From: Rhabditoides inermis
Lineage: Eukaryota > Nematoda > Chromadorea > Rhabditida > Rhabditidae
Reading direction: 5' to 3'
Assembly: GCA_963966185.1 (NCBI GenBank)
Contig: CAWZYM010000214.1
Coordinates: forward strand, 507,501-571,500
DNA length: 64,000 bases
The position numbers and the translations under genes were made by a program. The notes beneath the pieces were generated by a model, which saw only the letters and a program-made list of their open reading frames with translations, made no database searches and was not told the DNA's origin. Each line of letters begins with the position of its first letter. Position 1 is the first letter of the stretch. This document shows, one piece after another, positions 23,111-35,485 of the stretch.

Positions 23111-24310
23111 GTTTTTATTGAAGAAAACAAAAGCGACACACTTCTGAAGATCGAGGAATAATACATTGTCCCGATGTCAAAGTATACTGTCAAAGTATAA
23201 AGTCACAAAAAAATGTTTCAGATCTTCTTGGTGGCAGCAATACCACTGATCTTCAACCTGGGAGAGCAATTCCAGCATGTTATACTAATTCTTCTCATGC
23301 AGATCAGCAGCTCGATGATTGTGGTGAAAAATAGATTGAATTGCAATTTGCAGACTCTCATCACACTGTTCTGTGTGCTATTCATTTGACAGAAATATTT
23401 TATTTAACTGAAGTTGCCGCCGATTCTCCGGTTCTGAAATCTCCACACCCATGCGCACAAATTGTGCTCCAGGAGAAGTTGAGAAAACTTGAAATCGTTC
23501 CACTTTCAGTTCGCCCTCTACCTGATGCGCCTGAATACCACTATTTACCATTTACGCTCGCAGACATAACCAATGGACTCCAGCTCAGCGCCAAGTCGGT
23601 GACATTTGTATCAGTGTTTTCGTCTATGCGAAATGTTAGTATTATGGAATATGTGAAGGAAGTAGAATAGTGTGAGAGTGACACTGACAGGTGTGAATGG
23701 GAAACCTGTTTGTCGGAAGTCGAACAAACTACAGTTAAAGTCATACACATACGTGATTACATTTCAGATACCAGGCGCGCGAGAATCTGCGTCTCTCTCG
23801 CATATCATGAGCATCATTGTCAACGAATGCGTGTGCACAACACTCATTTCCATGGCATCCATATACATGTGGTCAGTATCCGTGATTCTTTCCATCCTTC
23901 TCTCTTTTTCCCCTCTCTTTGTGCTTTCCCTTCTCTCTGTGCTCTTGTGCTCTTCTCTATAAAATCTCAAAAAAAAGTTTGTAAATGTTTTTGAAACACA
24001 AAAAAAGTTGTTCAGACCCTGAATTTTTGTGAGTTTTATTTTCGAATATCTCGAAAACAAGATTGCCTTTCTTTGCAGGTTCTTTGTCGGACGATACGAA
24101 CAAACTTATTCATGGTTAGTTTACGAATTCTGCTACAATTATGGGAGTTGGATTATTGTACGTACATTTAGTAGTTATAGTTGTTGGAAAAGTCCCACGT
24201 TATAAACAATTTTTTTCTTATTGTGTGTCTTGACCTCGTATTCGTATCAACGCCATATGCGTATAAGCGTCTCGCTCCAAAGTGAAATTTGCGCCAAAAG
24301 AACGAGTAAA

Positions 24311-24780
24311 GTCTGATTGGATCCTATATGCCATCCGTGACATTTCACATGCTGTGCAGTTTTGTGCAACACAACATGTTTGCCATCAAATATCCAAAAG
24401 GCTTCCATTAGTATGAATCGAACCCGTGGACAAGCCGCAGCGATTGTGCGATGGCGGCGCACACTACCACTGCGCCATAGAGACAGTGATTAAGAGATCG
24501 AACAGAGCGCTAATTTAGCTCCACTGGCCTCTTCAGTGTACAATGATGAGAGATAACGTGCAAACATATCTGCGAAATTCAATGACCTTTCAGTATGAGC
24601 CTCAATGGCGCAGTGGTAGAGCGCGCCGACAGCGCGAGATCGTAGCGAGCTGCCCAAGGGTTCGATTCCCTCTCTCAAAGTGTTTTGGATATTTGAAAAC
24701 ATACACGTTGTGCTGCACGAAACTGCACAACATGTGAAATGTCACGGATGGCATATAGGATCCAATCCGACTATATACGA
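24311..24780. repeat. Head-to-head pair of tRNA-derived SINEs
   Basis: Arms 24311-24484 (minus) and 24602-24780 (plus) are inverted copies sharing tails such as GGATCCTATATGCCATCCGTG. Each begins with TGGCGCAGTGGTAG and has GGGTTCGATTC about 45 bp later, i.e. Pol III A and B boxes. The equivalent G1 intron (4009-4417) lacks them, so they came after the block duplication. Confidence 0.7.
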
Positions 24781-25139
24781 TTGGAAAAAGTGCTGCCGAC
24801 GAGCACGCTGTCTGTGACAGAAAAAAAACCACCGTGTCTGACGCTCTTATCAAAACTTTTGAGGGAAAGACAGTAGCTCTGCTCTATCATGGCTGCTTAG
24901 CAAACAACAAATCACCACTATTCTTCTGAAACTCGTTAAATGAATCAAAATCCGGAGTGATTTTCGTTTGCGTCTGACTTGAATCTATGACTGTGTTCCG
25001 TTGCTTGACCCATGACTCACACGCTTACCAACATGTGCACGTGCGGAGCTTGGTTGCTTGGTGAGGCGAACTTGAACTCCGCTCGAAAATGCTTTTGGGA
25101 AAAATGAACTCTGGGCTCATCTCGTTGAGTTCGACATTG

Positions 25140-25205
25140 TAGTGTCATGGTCACGTTCACGATTCACGGGCTATTCTGGTTCGATTCCCGCTACGTTCAA
25201 CCATT
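25140..25205 (+). repeat. Possible tRNA-derived repeat head
   Basis: TAGTGTCATGGTCACG followed by CTGGTTCGATTCCCGC resembles Pol III A and B boxes. No acceptor arm. Weak. Confidence 0.35.
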
Positions 25206-25485
25206 CACCAAGTTCTTGAGAGTGTATTTCGAGGAACAATAGTACTTCTGAACGCCTCTTCAAATCATCAGTATCAGGATAAAAAAAAAATTTTTCTCAG
25301 TTGGCCGGCTACGAGCGTCTGTTTTTTGTGTCGTGTCTTCTTCTCCGCAGCAAGCCCTGCCGCACCAGGATCAAGAGCGGCATGTTCTACTTGAGAAACT
25401 CCACCGTGTTCCAGTCGGGCTCGAAAAAGGTTCGCACCGGTCTTACCCATGCCAGGGAAGTCACAGCTATTGTCATACACGAGAA

Positions 25486-25535
<50 letters not shown>

Positions 25536-25691
25536 GATCCCTTCCAGACCACCGTGCGCACTCCCTCTGTCGCATCGGTGTCCCACTCGCACATCGCGGC
25601 TCTCCAGTCCAACTGGGACGAGCTCTACAACCAGAGGCTCAAGCAGGCCGCCCGACACAACCTGCCCGCCAAGTTCCTCCACATTAGCTGA

Positions 25692-26887
25692 TGCGGATAG
25701 ATAAACGTTTTGTAAAGTGTCAGCATCAATTATTTGCATGGTGGGGAAACTACATGAGAAATATTACATTTACATTATATACCTCGTGCAATCTGTCATC
25801 CCAATTCCTGTTTTAGTAATGAAGAGTTAGGTTACTCGTGTCGTTCATGCTAGAATGTAAGACTACAAACGTCTTTGTAGGTAGCGTGTGTGGTTATCAA
25901 CAGCTTCTAGTTGAATGCTTCCAACCACGAAACGCGTGATTCGAGGACTCGGCCGGCTGGAACGAGCTATTCGATAGTGCACCCGCTGAGAGTGAATGAA
26001 TTACCACTAACTACCGTATTCCTGCACCATGAACAAACATGCTTTGTTGGCATTTTTATTCATTCATAATTTAGAAAAAAGACATAACACGTACATATGC
26101 ATACAGGAAGGTGACAAAACATTATATACTAGATGAATGTGCTGCACAGGTGTGAGAGATTATTACATCGGATTTACCTATTTCTACACACTGCTTTGCT
26201 TACTATGTGAACATGTTGTATCACCTTGTTTTGGTATTACTTCGTTTTTCTCACAGAGTTGTTGTATATGATGCGGCGTGTTCGTTACACACTTCATACG
26301 TCTTGGCTGCTGCGCAAAACAGAGTGCGAGCGCTTGCTAAACTTTAATTATCACTATCGAACTGAATATAATTCAGTAGTAAACATCACAAAATAGCGCG
26401 ACGGTGAGCGTACCTAAAACTCCCGGGATTACCACGCTACACGTGTTGAGCATCGCTTCATTCAATCTTCACATGAACATGTACCACTGTCAAATTTCGT
26501 GCGCGCAGCGTGAGATTTTACCTGAGCAAGGTTTATAGGTTCTATTCGCTCTCTCTCTCGTACCCGCGCATCGTCCCTTCGCAAACGGCACGCCACTCAA
26601 TCTTATACTAGTGAGAGAGCACGCAGGGAAGAGAGAGAGCGCAGATTAGTGGGAAACTGAAATTGTACTCTGATGATCGTCCGATGGTCGTTTTTTGCAG
26701 CCAAAAGATGTACGTATAGATTTTGTTCAACCTACATTTTAAAGACCATTCCCTCGTGCATCAACTATTAAAATCAACAGAGATAGGACTATGTGATGTT
26801 GCATTTTTGTACCATGTCATGGCTTTTTTTAAAATCTATTACGTTGAACATAAATAAATACACTATTCTTCTGATTCAGTAGATGCG
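25692..26887. other. Intergenic spacer, copy of 4925-6124
   Basis: No gene seen. Nearly identical to the block-A spacer apart from small indels, including loss of most of the CT tract. Holds the presumed promoter of the G2 copy. Confidence 0.7.
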
Positions 26888-28165
26888 ATGTCTCCCTCAC
26901 TTGTTCGCATACTTGAAATATCGTTTATCATCTGGACTATTCCACTCGGAGTACTTGCGATATATCTTCAATACACCTATACAAAGGTTCATCGAAACTT
27001 CAGGTGAGATAGCGAAGTGTTTTTTTTTAATTAAATTTCTACTTATTTTTTTAGAATACTTTTGATTTTGTCTTCTGGTGGTATTGTTTTGAATACAATA
27101 GGAAGACTAACGATTATTGTTGACAATCTTGTTCTGCGAACACAGTACGAAACAACGATCATGGATCCGTTCACTCTTATCTGCTTCGAAGTGAACTACG
27201 TCTCATTCTTCATGTTGTTATTCGAAAGACTGTTCGCGACTCGAATGCGAGCTCATTATGAAAACTTTTTCAAAACGTCTACGTATATCACTCTATTCTC
27301 ACTGGTACAACGATTTGGCTTGATAAATGTTTGATTTATCACATTTTCAGATTTTGATAGTAGGCGTTATGTACATATTGTTCACTTCGGGTAAATTACG
27401 ATTTCCTAACTATATACACGTGCAATGTTTTAGAAAATATTCGGGTTCAAATGTTCATGATTTTCATTTTCGTAATACTCGTTTTGCTGGAAATTCTCCT
27501 CGGCTTCAAACTACTACGTTATAACACGCGAATATACGAGCAACGTCACTCCAGGATGTTGCAACTCACGGAAAAGTGAGAAGAAATCAAACAATAAGTG
27601 GATAAAATCTACAATAATAGTGGATAAGAGTTAATAATATAGTTATATAGTATCATAATATCATTATAATCAATGTTCAGGTATCAAACGGCTGAAACGA
27701 TCCGAGCCGTGCGCTATATCATGCCCATATTCATAAACGAAGCCATTTGTCGTGTCGCTGTCATCTTCATCTTTTTCTATCGCGCATTTCTCGTTCACGA
27801 CAACGTGACAGGACTTCAGATTTACCAGACAGGGTATAACTTTGTGAGTGTTCTTGATTATTGAATCGATAGGTGTGACTCTAGACCGCTGGATATGAAC
27901 GTCTTTTTTTCGTTTCTTGTCTTGTTTTTAACAACAATGAAACCAAGTCGTTTCTCACTCGCATATTGGGTAGACTGCGTATTCAACCACAGAGCGAGCA
28001 GGGAAGTGACAATGTAATAAGTTTAAAAAAAACTACAGGACATAAAATACAGCGTATTTGTAGGTGTCTCCTGTGGCTGCGACCACACAGAAGACCACAC
28101 AGTCCTACTTCGCAAACATGCAAGCCGACTGGGATCAGCAATTCGAAAAACGCAATGGAACATAA
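26888..28165 (+). CDS. Sre/Srab-like 7TM chemoreceptor, copy of G2
   Basis: Intact paralog of G2, 313 residues. Exons: 26888-27003, 27055-27304, 27351-27390, 27434-27575, 27681-27843, 27885-28013 and 28064-28165. All splice phases match G2. The exon at 27681 is one codon shorter (HDNV in place of NDTNV), and the acceptor before 27885 lies in a shortened tract (GACTCTAG). Changes cluster in the extracellular loop after TM6 and at the start of TM7 (TAGYERLFFVSC), while exons 1-4 are almost unchanged. The pair is a recent duplicate in which both members remain open. Confidence 0.8.
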
Positions 28166-28339
28166 GTGAAAATAAAAGAGCGTCATTTTTGTAGTGTTTT
28201 TATTCATATATCTGACATTTACGCATTTACTATGTCTGACAATCACATTTACCAAAACCCCGGCCGTGGTGAGCCATTATAAATCACCAGCGAACCATCA
28301 GAAAACCCAATATTATACTCAAACTAATTCAAACTAGTT

Positions 28340-28680
28340 TTGAGAGCAGAAAAATATGTGGAAGACACGTTATTCAAGTACCATATAACAATGACCATTT
28401 AGGTAAATCTTGTGGAAAGTCGAAATGTGTCATCTGTCCGAAAATACGTTTCAATAATCGTGTTACTAGTAATGCTACAGGACGTACAATTTCTACTAAC
28501 AAAGATGCGACAACATGTTGTTCCACCAAAAACGTGATCTATATGATAACCTGGATGCGTACGCGTTGTTGGTGATGCTTGTCAACTTGTCAACGCGTAC
28601 GCATCCACGGAACACCGAAACCCGTGTTGTTGGAACTCGCAGTAGGTATTGTATTACTGTATTTTACCGTATCCCACTCT
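28340..28680 (+). mobile_element. 5' remnant of the Naiad-like element (block B)
   Basis: Matches 7590-7915 of block A, including the cysteine cluster and the start of the hairpin-bearing insertion. The reading TKNVIYMIT is better preserved here than in block A. The reverse transcriptase part is missing; the sequence jumps into a Tc1-type remnant at about 28681. Confidence 0.7.
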
Positions 28681-28681
28681 C

Positions 28682-29183
28682 CACAAGCTGATCGATTCGA
28701 TGCCTCGCCGCTGCCAGGCCGTTATCGTGAACAAGGGACACCCAACGAAGTCCTGAGAGAGTTTCAGACCATCATATCATTTTATAGTATAGTTAGGCTT
28801 TGTTAAAATTAGAGTTTTGCATTTTTTGATGTTGTTTCTTTACTGCTTATTTAAGTTCAAGTAATCAATCATGTAATATGAAATCAAGGTGATTTTGTAT
28901 GCCCAATGAATGGTTATACCCAAAAATGATGGGTAGATTTTTTTTGGAAGTGTGGTTTGGTCACAGGAATTTTTTTAAAGTTTAAAACGAGAAAATGATG
29001 ATTTTGTGAATACAGTAATCCGCCTACTGTAACCGAGAGAATAGAGGGGGATGAATATGGAACATGGTATTAGGTCCGAATGGAGTCCAGAAAACGGTGT
29101 GCAAAAGATGGGAGCTATATGTTTCATTGTAATAGTTTTAGAGAGCAAAAACCAAAAGATGATACCTTTTTGGCCGCCACTGT
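28682..29183 (+). mobile_element. Tc1/mariner remnant (transposase C-terminus and 3' end)
   Basis: 28682-28756 encodes HKLIDSMPRRCQAVIVNKGH and a few more residues to a TGA. This is the conserved carboxyl end of Tc1-type transposases. About 430 bp downstream the sequence ends in TTTTGGCCGCCACTGTA, a Tc1-like terminal repeat next to a TA. The catalytic DDE part is absent. The 3' end abuts sequence equivalent to 10037 in block A. Confidence 0.75.
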
Positions 29184-29648
29184 ATGCCTCTCTCTTATCT
29201 CTCACTCATTACCCGCTGACCCATAGTCGCGCATTGTCTGCGCCCTTACTCGTTTCGCACCGACTGCCGCTGCCGCATCGAATCTTCCCAGCACTTCTTC
29301 CCTCACAACGGCTCTTCCATATGAGTTATTTTTGTTATTTTGATCATTATTTTGTAATCTTTACTAACTAGTATATGTTTGTTGTTGTTTGTGTTAACCC
29401 CTCATGCGTGGTCATCTCTGATGAGTGCTCCGCCTCGTATGAGACTGTCCGAACAATCCAGTCAGGTGGTAGGAGCCGAAACTGGGTTGTTCACCATCTC
29501 TTCCTCAGCACACTTTCACTTTCTCTATATGTATTTATAATAACAGTGATGAAAACAGTGAATAATAAGCTCACTGGCAGCTGTAAAATAAGAAAGCAGG
29601 GAGTTGTTAACGAGGAGTTGTTAATTGATGGGTAATCGGTGAGCCTTG

Positions 29649-30213
29649 ATGTCGTCTGTCGGTGTTATCCCGTATCACTACAAACTGCATGTGTGTGAGA
29701 AAGCTATGATAGGGTGGACGATTCCTGTTGGATGCGCTGCTATATATTTTATTTCGGTGGCTTGCACAGTCCACGCAAACTTCAGGTTATTATTGTCTTT
29801 GGTGTTCGAACTCATTAATCATCCAGAATGTTGTTGTTATTCTCATGCGTTGCAATTACACTCAATACGATTGCGAGAATAGTATTTCTTATAACCGACA
29901 TGAATACTACGACAATATTTGCGACGCAAAATGCAAGTAAATGATGATCGAACAAAACATACATCAAAATGTTCAGATAGTTTACGTCAAGTTCACATTG
30001 TTATGCTATCTTGTCAATTTCATTTCCTTCATTTTTTTAATACTTGAGAAGACATTTGCTAAGCATCAACGAGATAACTACGAACAATTCTCTAAGATGG
30101 CAGCAACGAAAACTGGCATGGTTCTGGTTAGTACACATCACTAACATCGTTATTTAACTGAAATACATTACAGTCTGTCATCATTGCGTTTTCAACAGTT
30201 GTTTACACAATTA
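29649..30213 (+). pseudogene. Truncated Sre/Srab-like chemoreceptor (third gene, block B)
   Basis: Exons 29649-29785, 29827-29936, 29981-30126 and 30174-30213 are open and in phase: start MSSVGVIPYHYKLHVCEK, NTIARIVFLI in TM2, LEKTFAKHQRDNYEQF after TM3. The exon 1 that is frameshifted in block A is intact here. After 30213 the sequence jumps to the 3' flank (equivalent to about 11865), deleting the exons for TM5-TM7. The product would have only four membrane segments. Confidence 0.75.
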
Positions 30214-30487
30214 GTAAGTGATCAAACTGTCAGCTGTTGTACCCAAGTATAGTTACGTTCACTGGCGGGAAATATACAATGCAATTACAATACTTACAAG
30301 GTAATAATGTCCAATGTAATGTATCTGTCATTCACAGACCCATATCACGAGTATAATGTATAAGTAAGGCGGAAGCATACTGTACATTTCTGCGTAGGCG
30401 TAAGCCTACCTTTGTGTTGTTGTTTTTGTTCGTAATGTATCACTTTTTCACACACAAAAACATTTCAGTTCATTGCATTTGATTAGA

Positions 30488-32554
30488 ATGTACACTTCTA
30501 CCACGGACACAAGTTGTGTCGCGTTCATCCTTCAACTTCTCGAATTCTCGATAATCTTCTGGACTCTACCACTCGGATGTATCGCCATTTACTACCAGAT
30601 CATATCTCAGAGGCTACACCGCAACTTTCGGTAAAGTCATACCAGATTGTACTATGAAGTCTGTAAACGCGAAAGTTCTGCAAACAGTGTGAACTCTGTA
30701 AACGCTAAAACAGTCTGACTGGAAGCACGCAACCTTTCAGTATGTTGGTCACCTTTTCCTGTCTCGGTATCCTCTTCAACACCCTCGGACGCATGTGTCT
30801 GCTCCTAGCCCTGCTTCTCCACCTGCCCCTCTCCACTACCCACACCACCCTCTACGACTTCTTCACTGCCGCCTGCTTCCGCGTCAACTTCATCGCCTTC
30901 GTGATGCTCCTCCTGGAGAGAGTCCTCGCCACCCATAAGCGAGACAAGTACGAACACTCAACGTACTCGACGCATGTGCTCCTCTTCGTGTATGTGAGTC
31001 TTTAGGAAAGAAAAGCTGGTGTATCTTGTATTGTTACTTTGATCTTTAAATTATCAATTATGTTTCAGTTGTTTTTCATTTGCGTCGTCAATATCATGTA
31101 CGTTCTGGGTGAGTCAGGGAACCCGAGATACTGAGAATACAGAGGAAACAGTTTTCGCTCAATTCTAGATTATGTCGTCCAAACAATCACCATACTCGTG
31201 TTCACCGTGTGTGTCACGCTCAACATTCTGGTGAGTTGGTTGCCTAGGATATGAATGAATGAATGCGGACAGTGGTATATTCTAGCTCGGCAGCAGGCTG
31301 ATTCGCCACAACAATCTCGTATACGTGGACAGACACACCAACCGACTGCAACTCACAGAGAAGTGAGCACGCAGAGTATGAGTGCTGACTACGTAGCATG
31401 TACTTGCACTACTCGACATTTAGTAGGAACAAAACATCTGCGAGAAACATGAACTTGATTGTAATTTTTTAAGTTATTAAGTTGCCTAAAGGTGTGGTCA
31501 GTCGCTTCGAAACGTTCGAAACAGCCCCTTCAAAACGCCTTCGAAACACGCTGTTTGGTCGTGTTTCGAAGCCGTTTCAAAGTCAGTATCGAAAGGAGTT
31601 TCGAAGAGACTGACCGCTACTTATTTGATGCAGCAAATGATGAGTTGTTTGGAAGTTCTGTACACGAAATTATCAACAACAAAAAAAACCTACACAGCGG
31701 TGATACAACTCACATATTTCCAACGAATACACTGTGCATGAGTACATGGACCGAATGTCAATGCACAATAACATAGCGTTTTGATTTGAGATACAATGGA
31801 TGTTTGAGCGTTGCGAGGCAGGCGACCATCAAATGCTTATTCGGAATCGCGAACATAATTACGTACAAAACGAAGTCACTCCTATACAATACGAGGATGC
31901 AGGTTCACTAATCGGGCTCCGCGAGCATAGTTCGAGCCAACCTCTCAATCTCTCCACACTCTCTCCACCTGCAGGTACCAAACATGGGAGAATGTGCGCG
32001 CCGTTCGCTACATCATGCCGGTCATCGTCAACGAGTCCGTGGCGCGGGTGGCTATACTGGTGCAGTTCCTCGTGTTCTACCATATGATGAGCGACCATCC
32101 CTCACTCGAGAACGTCTACCACTACACGTACAACTTTGTGGGTTTCCAGAATCAGAATAATGTACTACAGTATTACAGTAAAATGAGGTATAGTACAGTA
32201 ATACGGTTATCATATCGATCGATTCAGCTCGCCGGCTATGAACGGCTCTTCTTCGTGGCGTGTATCGTATTTCGCAATCCCCTGTGGAACCGGAACCGGA
32301 CTCTTGGACGGTTTAAGGTGGGGTTCAATAACAATATAATTACAACAGAGTGATATAACGTGATATAGTGTCGTGCTATCAGTTTCACAATTCCAATGTA
32401 CGAATGTACGAACTGGTTTCAGGGTAAGCACACTGCGAGCACGGACGTGCGAGCGGTGTATATGGTGAGTGACAGCGACGCCCAGACGCACTTCTCATCA
32501 CTGCGGGTGGAGTGGGAGAGTGCGCACGCTGATAGACACGCGTCGCCTTATTAA
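30488..32554 (+). CDS. Sre/Srab-like 7TM chemoreceptor, copy of G7
   Basis: Intact gene of 319 residues with canonical splice sites. Exons: 30488-30630, 30741-30993, 31069-31108, 31169-31230, 31286-31362, 31975-32137, 32228-32317 and 32423-32554. Marks are as in G7: LLLERVLATHKRDKYE, LQLTEKYQTWENVRAVRYI, MPVIVNESVARVAIL and LAGYERLFFVACIVF. The exon-6 acceptor is a normal TGCAG, unlike G7. Intron 5 is expanded to 612 bp by a TTCGAAAC-ended MITE and other sequence. The last four codons and the stop abut a second copy of that MITE, so the C-terminus (ASPY) may have been altered by the insertion. Confidence 0.82.
31496..31615. mobile_element. Short MITE with TTCGAAAC ends (intron copy)
   Basis: The ends GGTCAGTCGCTTCGAAAC and inverted GGTCAGTCTCTTCGAAAC differ by one base. 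The element is 120 bp and lies in intron 5 of the G7 copy. Confidence 0.75.
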
Positions 32555-32556
32555 GC

Positions 32557-32663
32557 GTGTCTCTTCGAAACAGCCCCTTCAAAACGCCTTCGAAACAAAC
32601 TGTTTGGTCGTGTGTCGAAGGCGTTTCGAAGTCAGTATCGAAGGAAGTTTCGAAGAGACTAAA
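32557..32663. mobile_element. Short MITE with TTCGAAAC ends (3' copy)
   Basis: Same family as 31496-31615 (ends GTGTCTCTTCGAAAC / inverted TTTAGTCTCTTCGAAAC), starting two bases after the stop codon of the G7 copy. Confidence 0.7.
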
Positions 32664-32999
32664 CGTTACTTAACTCAGAATCGCAAATCGCAAAATCACA
32701 GTAATGCGCGATTCTGAATGCGATTCTACTGCCATTTCAAATCACAGTTGCTTCAAATACTTGATTTGCGATTCTGAGTTGCGATTAGTCTGCCCCGAGC
32801 CTTATATAGTGTTTGAATAGACATGATTCAATCATATAAATATATGAACTTCTCAACATGTGAAACGCTTTATCGAGCAATACGACCAATCGACAAAGCA
32901 TCTTCACTCTCTAAGATTTTGAGTACGAAATGTCAAGTTTGAAGTGATGGACTGTAAGAAGTGGGGGGAAGAGTACTGTAAGAGGGGTGCTGTAAGTGG
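32664..32999. other. Spacer between convergent genes
   Basis: No gene seen. Rich in GCGATT and AATCGC repeats in both orientations. An inverted copy lies at about 62670-63010 in block D. Confidence 0.6.
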
Positions 33000-34445
33000 T
33001 TAGAAGAGTGGGTTCTTGCTGCGAATGGCCGCGTTTTCCTTGAGCCACATCGCGACTTGACCGATGGTGAGAGGCTGGCGAGAGTGCTTCATCAGGTCGG
33101 ACAGCCGGAAGAACTCGTCCTGAATTAGGCAGTCACAGGGTACTGTAGGCGTCGTGGGTGGTCTCTCACGTGGTTGATCACAGAGGCGTAGAGCAGAGTC
33201 GTTAGCGCGTCCTTGCACAGGCTCCTGAAAATAAGCATCTCTCTCCCTCTCTCTCTCCCTCCCTCCCTCCCTCTCTCTCTGTCTCTCTCCCTCCCTCTCT
33301 TTCTGCCTCCATCTCTTCCTCCCCCTCTCTCCCTCTCTCTTCCTCTCTCTCTTCCTCTCTCTCTCTCCCTCTCTCTCCCTCTCTTTCTCTCTCCCTCTCT
33401 CCCTCTCTCCCTCTCTCCCTCTCTTCCTCTCTCTCTCCCTCTCTCCCTCCCTCTCTCCCCCTCTCTCCCCCTCTCTTCCCCCCCTCTCTCTCCTCCTCTC
33501 TCTGCCTACTTGCTGAGTATAAGGTCTCCGACTGCCGTGTTGAGATACGCCGCAAACTCGAGTGGATCTGTGTCGTAGTGGGTGCGATGCATCGCCAGCC
33601 AGTTGAACGACTCCTGTATACGGTACATCAGAATACCGTACTCCTACGGTTGCTACCGTATACCTTCTTCTCCAGCGTCATTCCGTGGCGCTCGAGGACG
33701 AATCCGACGCGAAGAATCTCATCCATGTTGAGGTCGACACTGTACTGCGACGGGTACGGCCTAGGAATACGGTAGATACAGTAACCCAATGTACAGTATC
33801 CCGTACATCTGCGCGGATCCGACGGCCGGCGGCGGCAGCGCAGCGCAAGGGGTAGACCGAACAATAACAGACTGCTTCGGCACACTGAAATATACAATCC
33901 CGGATTACGGTAGTCTACAGTATCCCCCACGTCTTCACTTTCCTCTGCCGCTCCGGTGTCTTGTCGCCAGAGTTGCCTGTAGCAGTCATCGACATGTTAC
34001 GCGCAGCTGATAACTTTCAATGTACCGTACCCCTACAGTATGCCGTACCTGCTCCTGCGCCAGGGTCAGTGGGCGGGGCTATGGCGATGTGTCCGAGAGT
34101 GGGCGAGCGAGCGGCGGCAGGAGGAGGGGCTGGGGGCAAGGGAGGAGCAGGAGTGGGCATGCCGGGGGCCAGGGCAGTCGTCGATGTCGGCACACCATCC
34201 ACGCTGCCCGCCTGAACAGCGTCTCGTCTAGACGTTAGATGACGTGGGGGGGCGCACCTTCTCGTCGGACGGCTTCTCGTTCGACTTGTCCTTCTTCGCC
34301 TTCTTCCTTTTGTCGCTGTCCTTGCTCTTCTTCTTCTTCTGTTGTGAAAGGGGGATAAAGGTGCGAGAGCTGACTCCAGCGAGGCCCACCTTCGATCCAG
34401 AACCCGCCGCGTCTGGCTTGCCCGGCTTTGCTGTAGCAGAATGGA

Positions 34446-34543
<98 letters not shown>

Positions 34544-34814
34544 ACTCTCTCTCTCTACCTCTGCCCTCCTTTATGAGGTTGTCTGCAAAGGTGTCTCCCG
34601 CGTACGGGTCGTCCGACAGTTCCAGCTGAAAGTCACACACACAATACTCGAAGGCGAGAAGTCCTTGTCCACCTTCTCTTTCTTCTCCTTGTCCTTTTTG
34701 TTCTTCTTCTTTTTGTCCTTACTCTTGCTCTTCTCCCTTTTATCATTCTCCTCGTCAGTCTTGTCTGGGCTGGCGGCAGCAGCGTCCTGTAGTGGATTAG
34801 AGTTGAAGAGGGAA

Positions 34815-34845
<31 letters not shown>

Positions 34846-35435
34846 GATATGACCTTGCTCTTCTTCTTCTTGTTGGTCTTCGACTTCTTCTTGGTGTGCA
34901 CGGTCGGGTCGATCTTGGAATGCGGCACGTCGCCATCCTTGTCTGAATCGATCGATTATCGATTATCGATTGCTTATCGATCGACTCACACTCGCTGACC
35001 AGCTTGATTCCCTGTTCCTTGGGCAGGTCCCTCACCGGGTGATTCTTTTTTTTCTTCTTCGTCTTCTCTTTCCGGTTCGGATCAGCATCCGCGTCGCCCA
35101 CAGCTGCATTTCAAAGTACAGTAACCCGATATTCGATTCATCACCCCATTCACCTTGATGAACCTCCGACTTCTTGTGCTTCTTATGGTTCGGGTCGGGC
35201 GCTCCTAAATCACTTGCTAGTACCATGGTTACGGTAGTGTACCGTACCCTCGAGTAGTTGGGCGCTGCGGTCCTTCCGCTCCTTGTCCTCGCGGTCCTTC
35301 TTCTCCTTCTTCTTCTTCTCCTTTCTGGAAAGAAGGGTGAGATGTAGGGGGAAGGGAGAAAGAGGGAGAAAGAGGGAGAAAGAGGGAGAAAGAGGGAGAA
35401 AGGGGGAAAAAGAGGGAGAAAGAGGGAGAAAGAGG

Positions 35436-35485
<50 letters not shown>

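Larger units (their letters stand above)
23222..25691 (+). pseudogene. Decayed copy of receptor G1
   Basis: Exons equivalent to G1 exons 5-10 lie at 23222-23323, 23520-23604, 23768-23871, 24079-24142, 25301-25429 and 25548-25691. The first four exons (TM1-TM3) are absent. The exon at 23520 has a 7-bp tandem duplication plus one extra base, the exon at 23768 lacks one base, and the donor after 24142 is changed from TGTGAG to TGGGAG. The last two exons remain almost identical to G1. Two tRNA-derived repeats were inserted in the intron before 25301. Confidence 0.8.
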
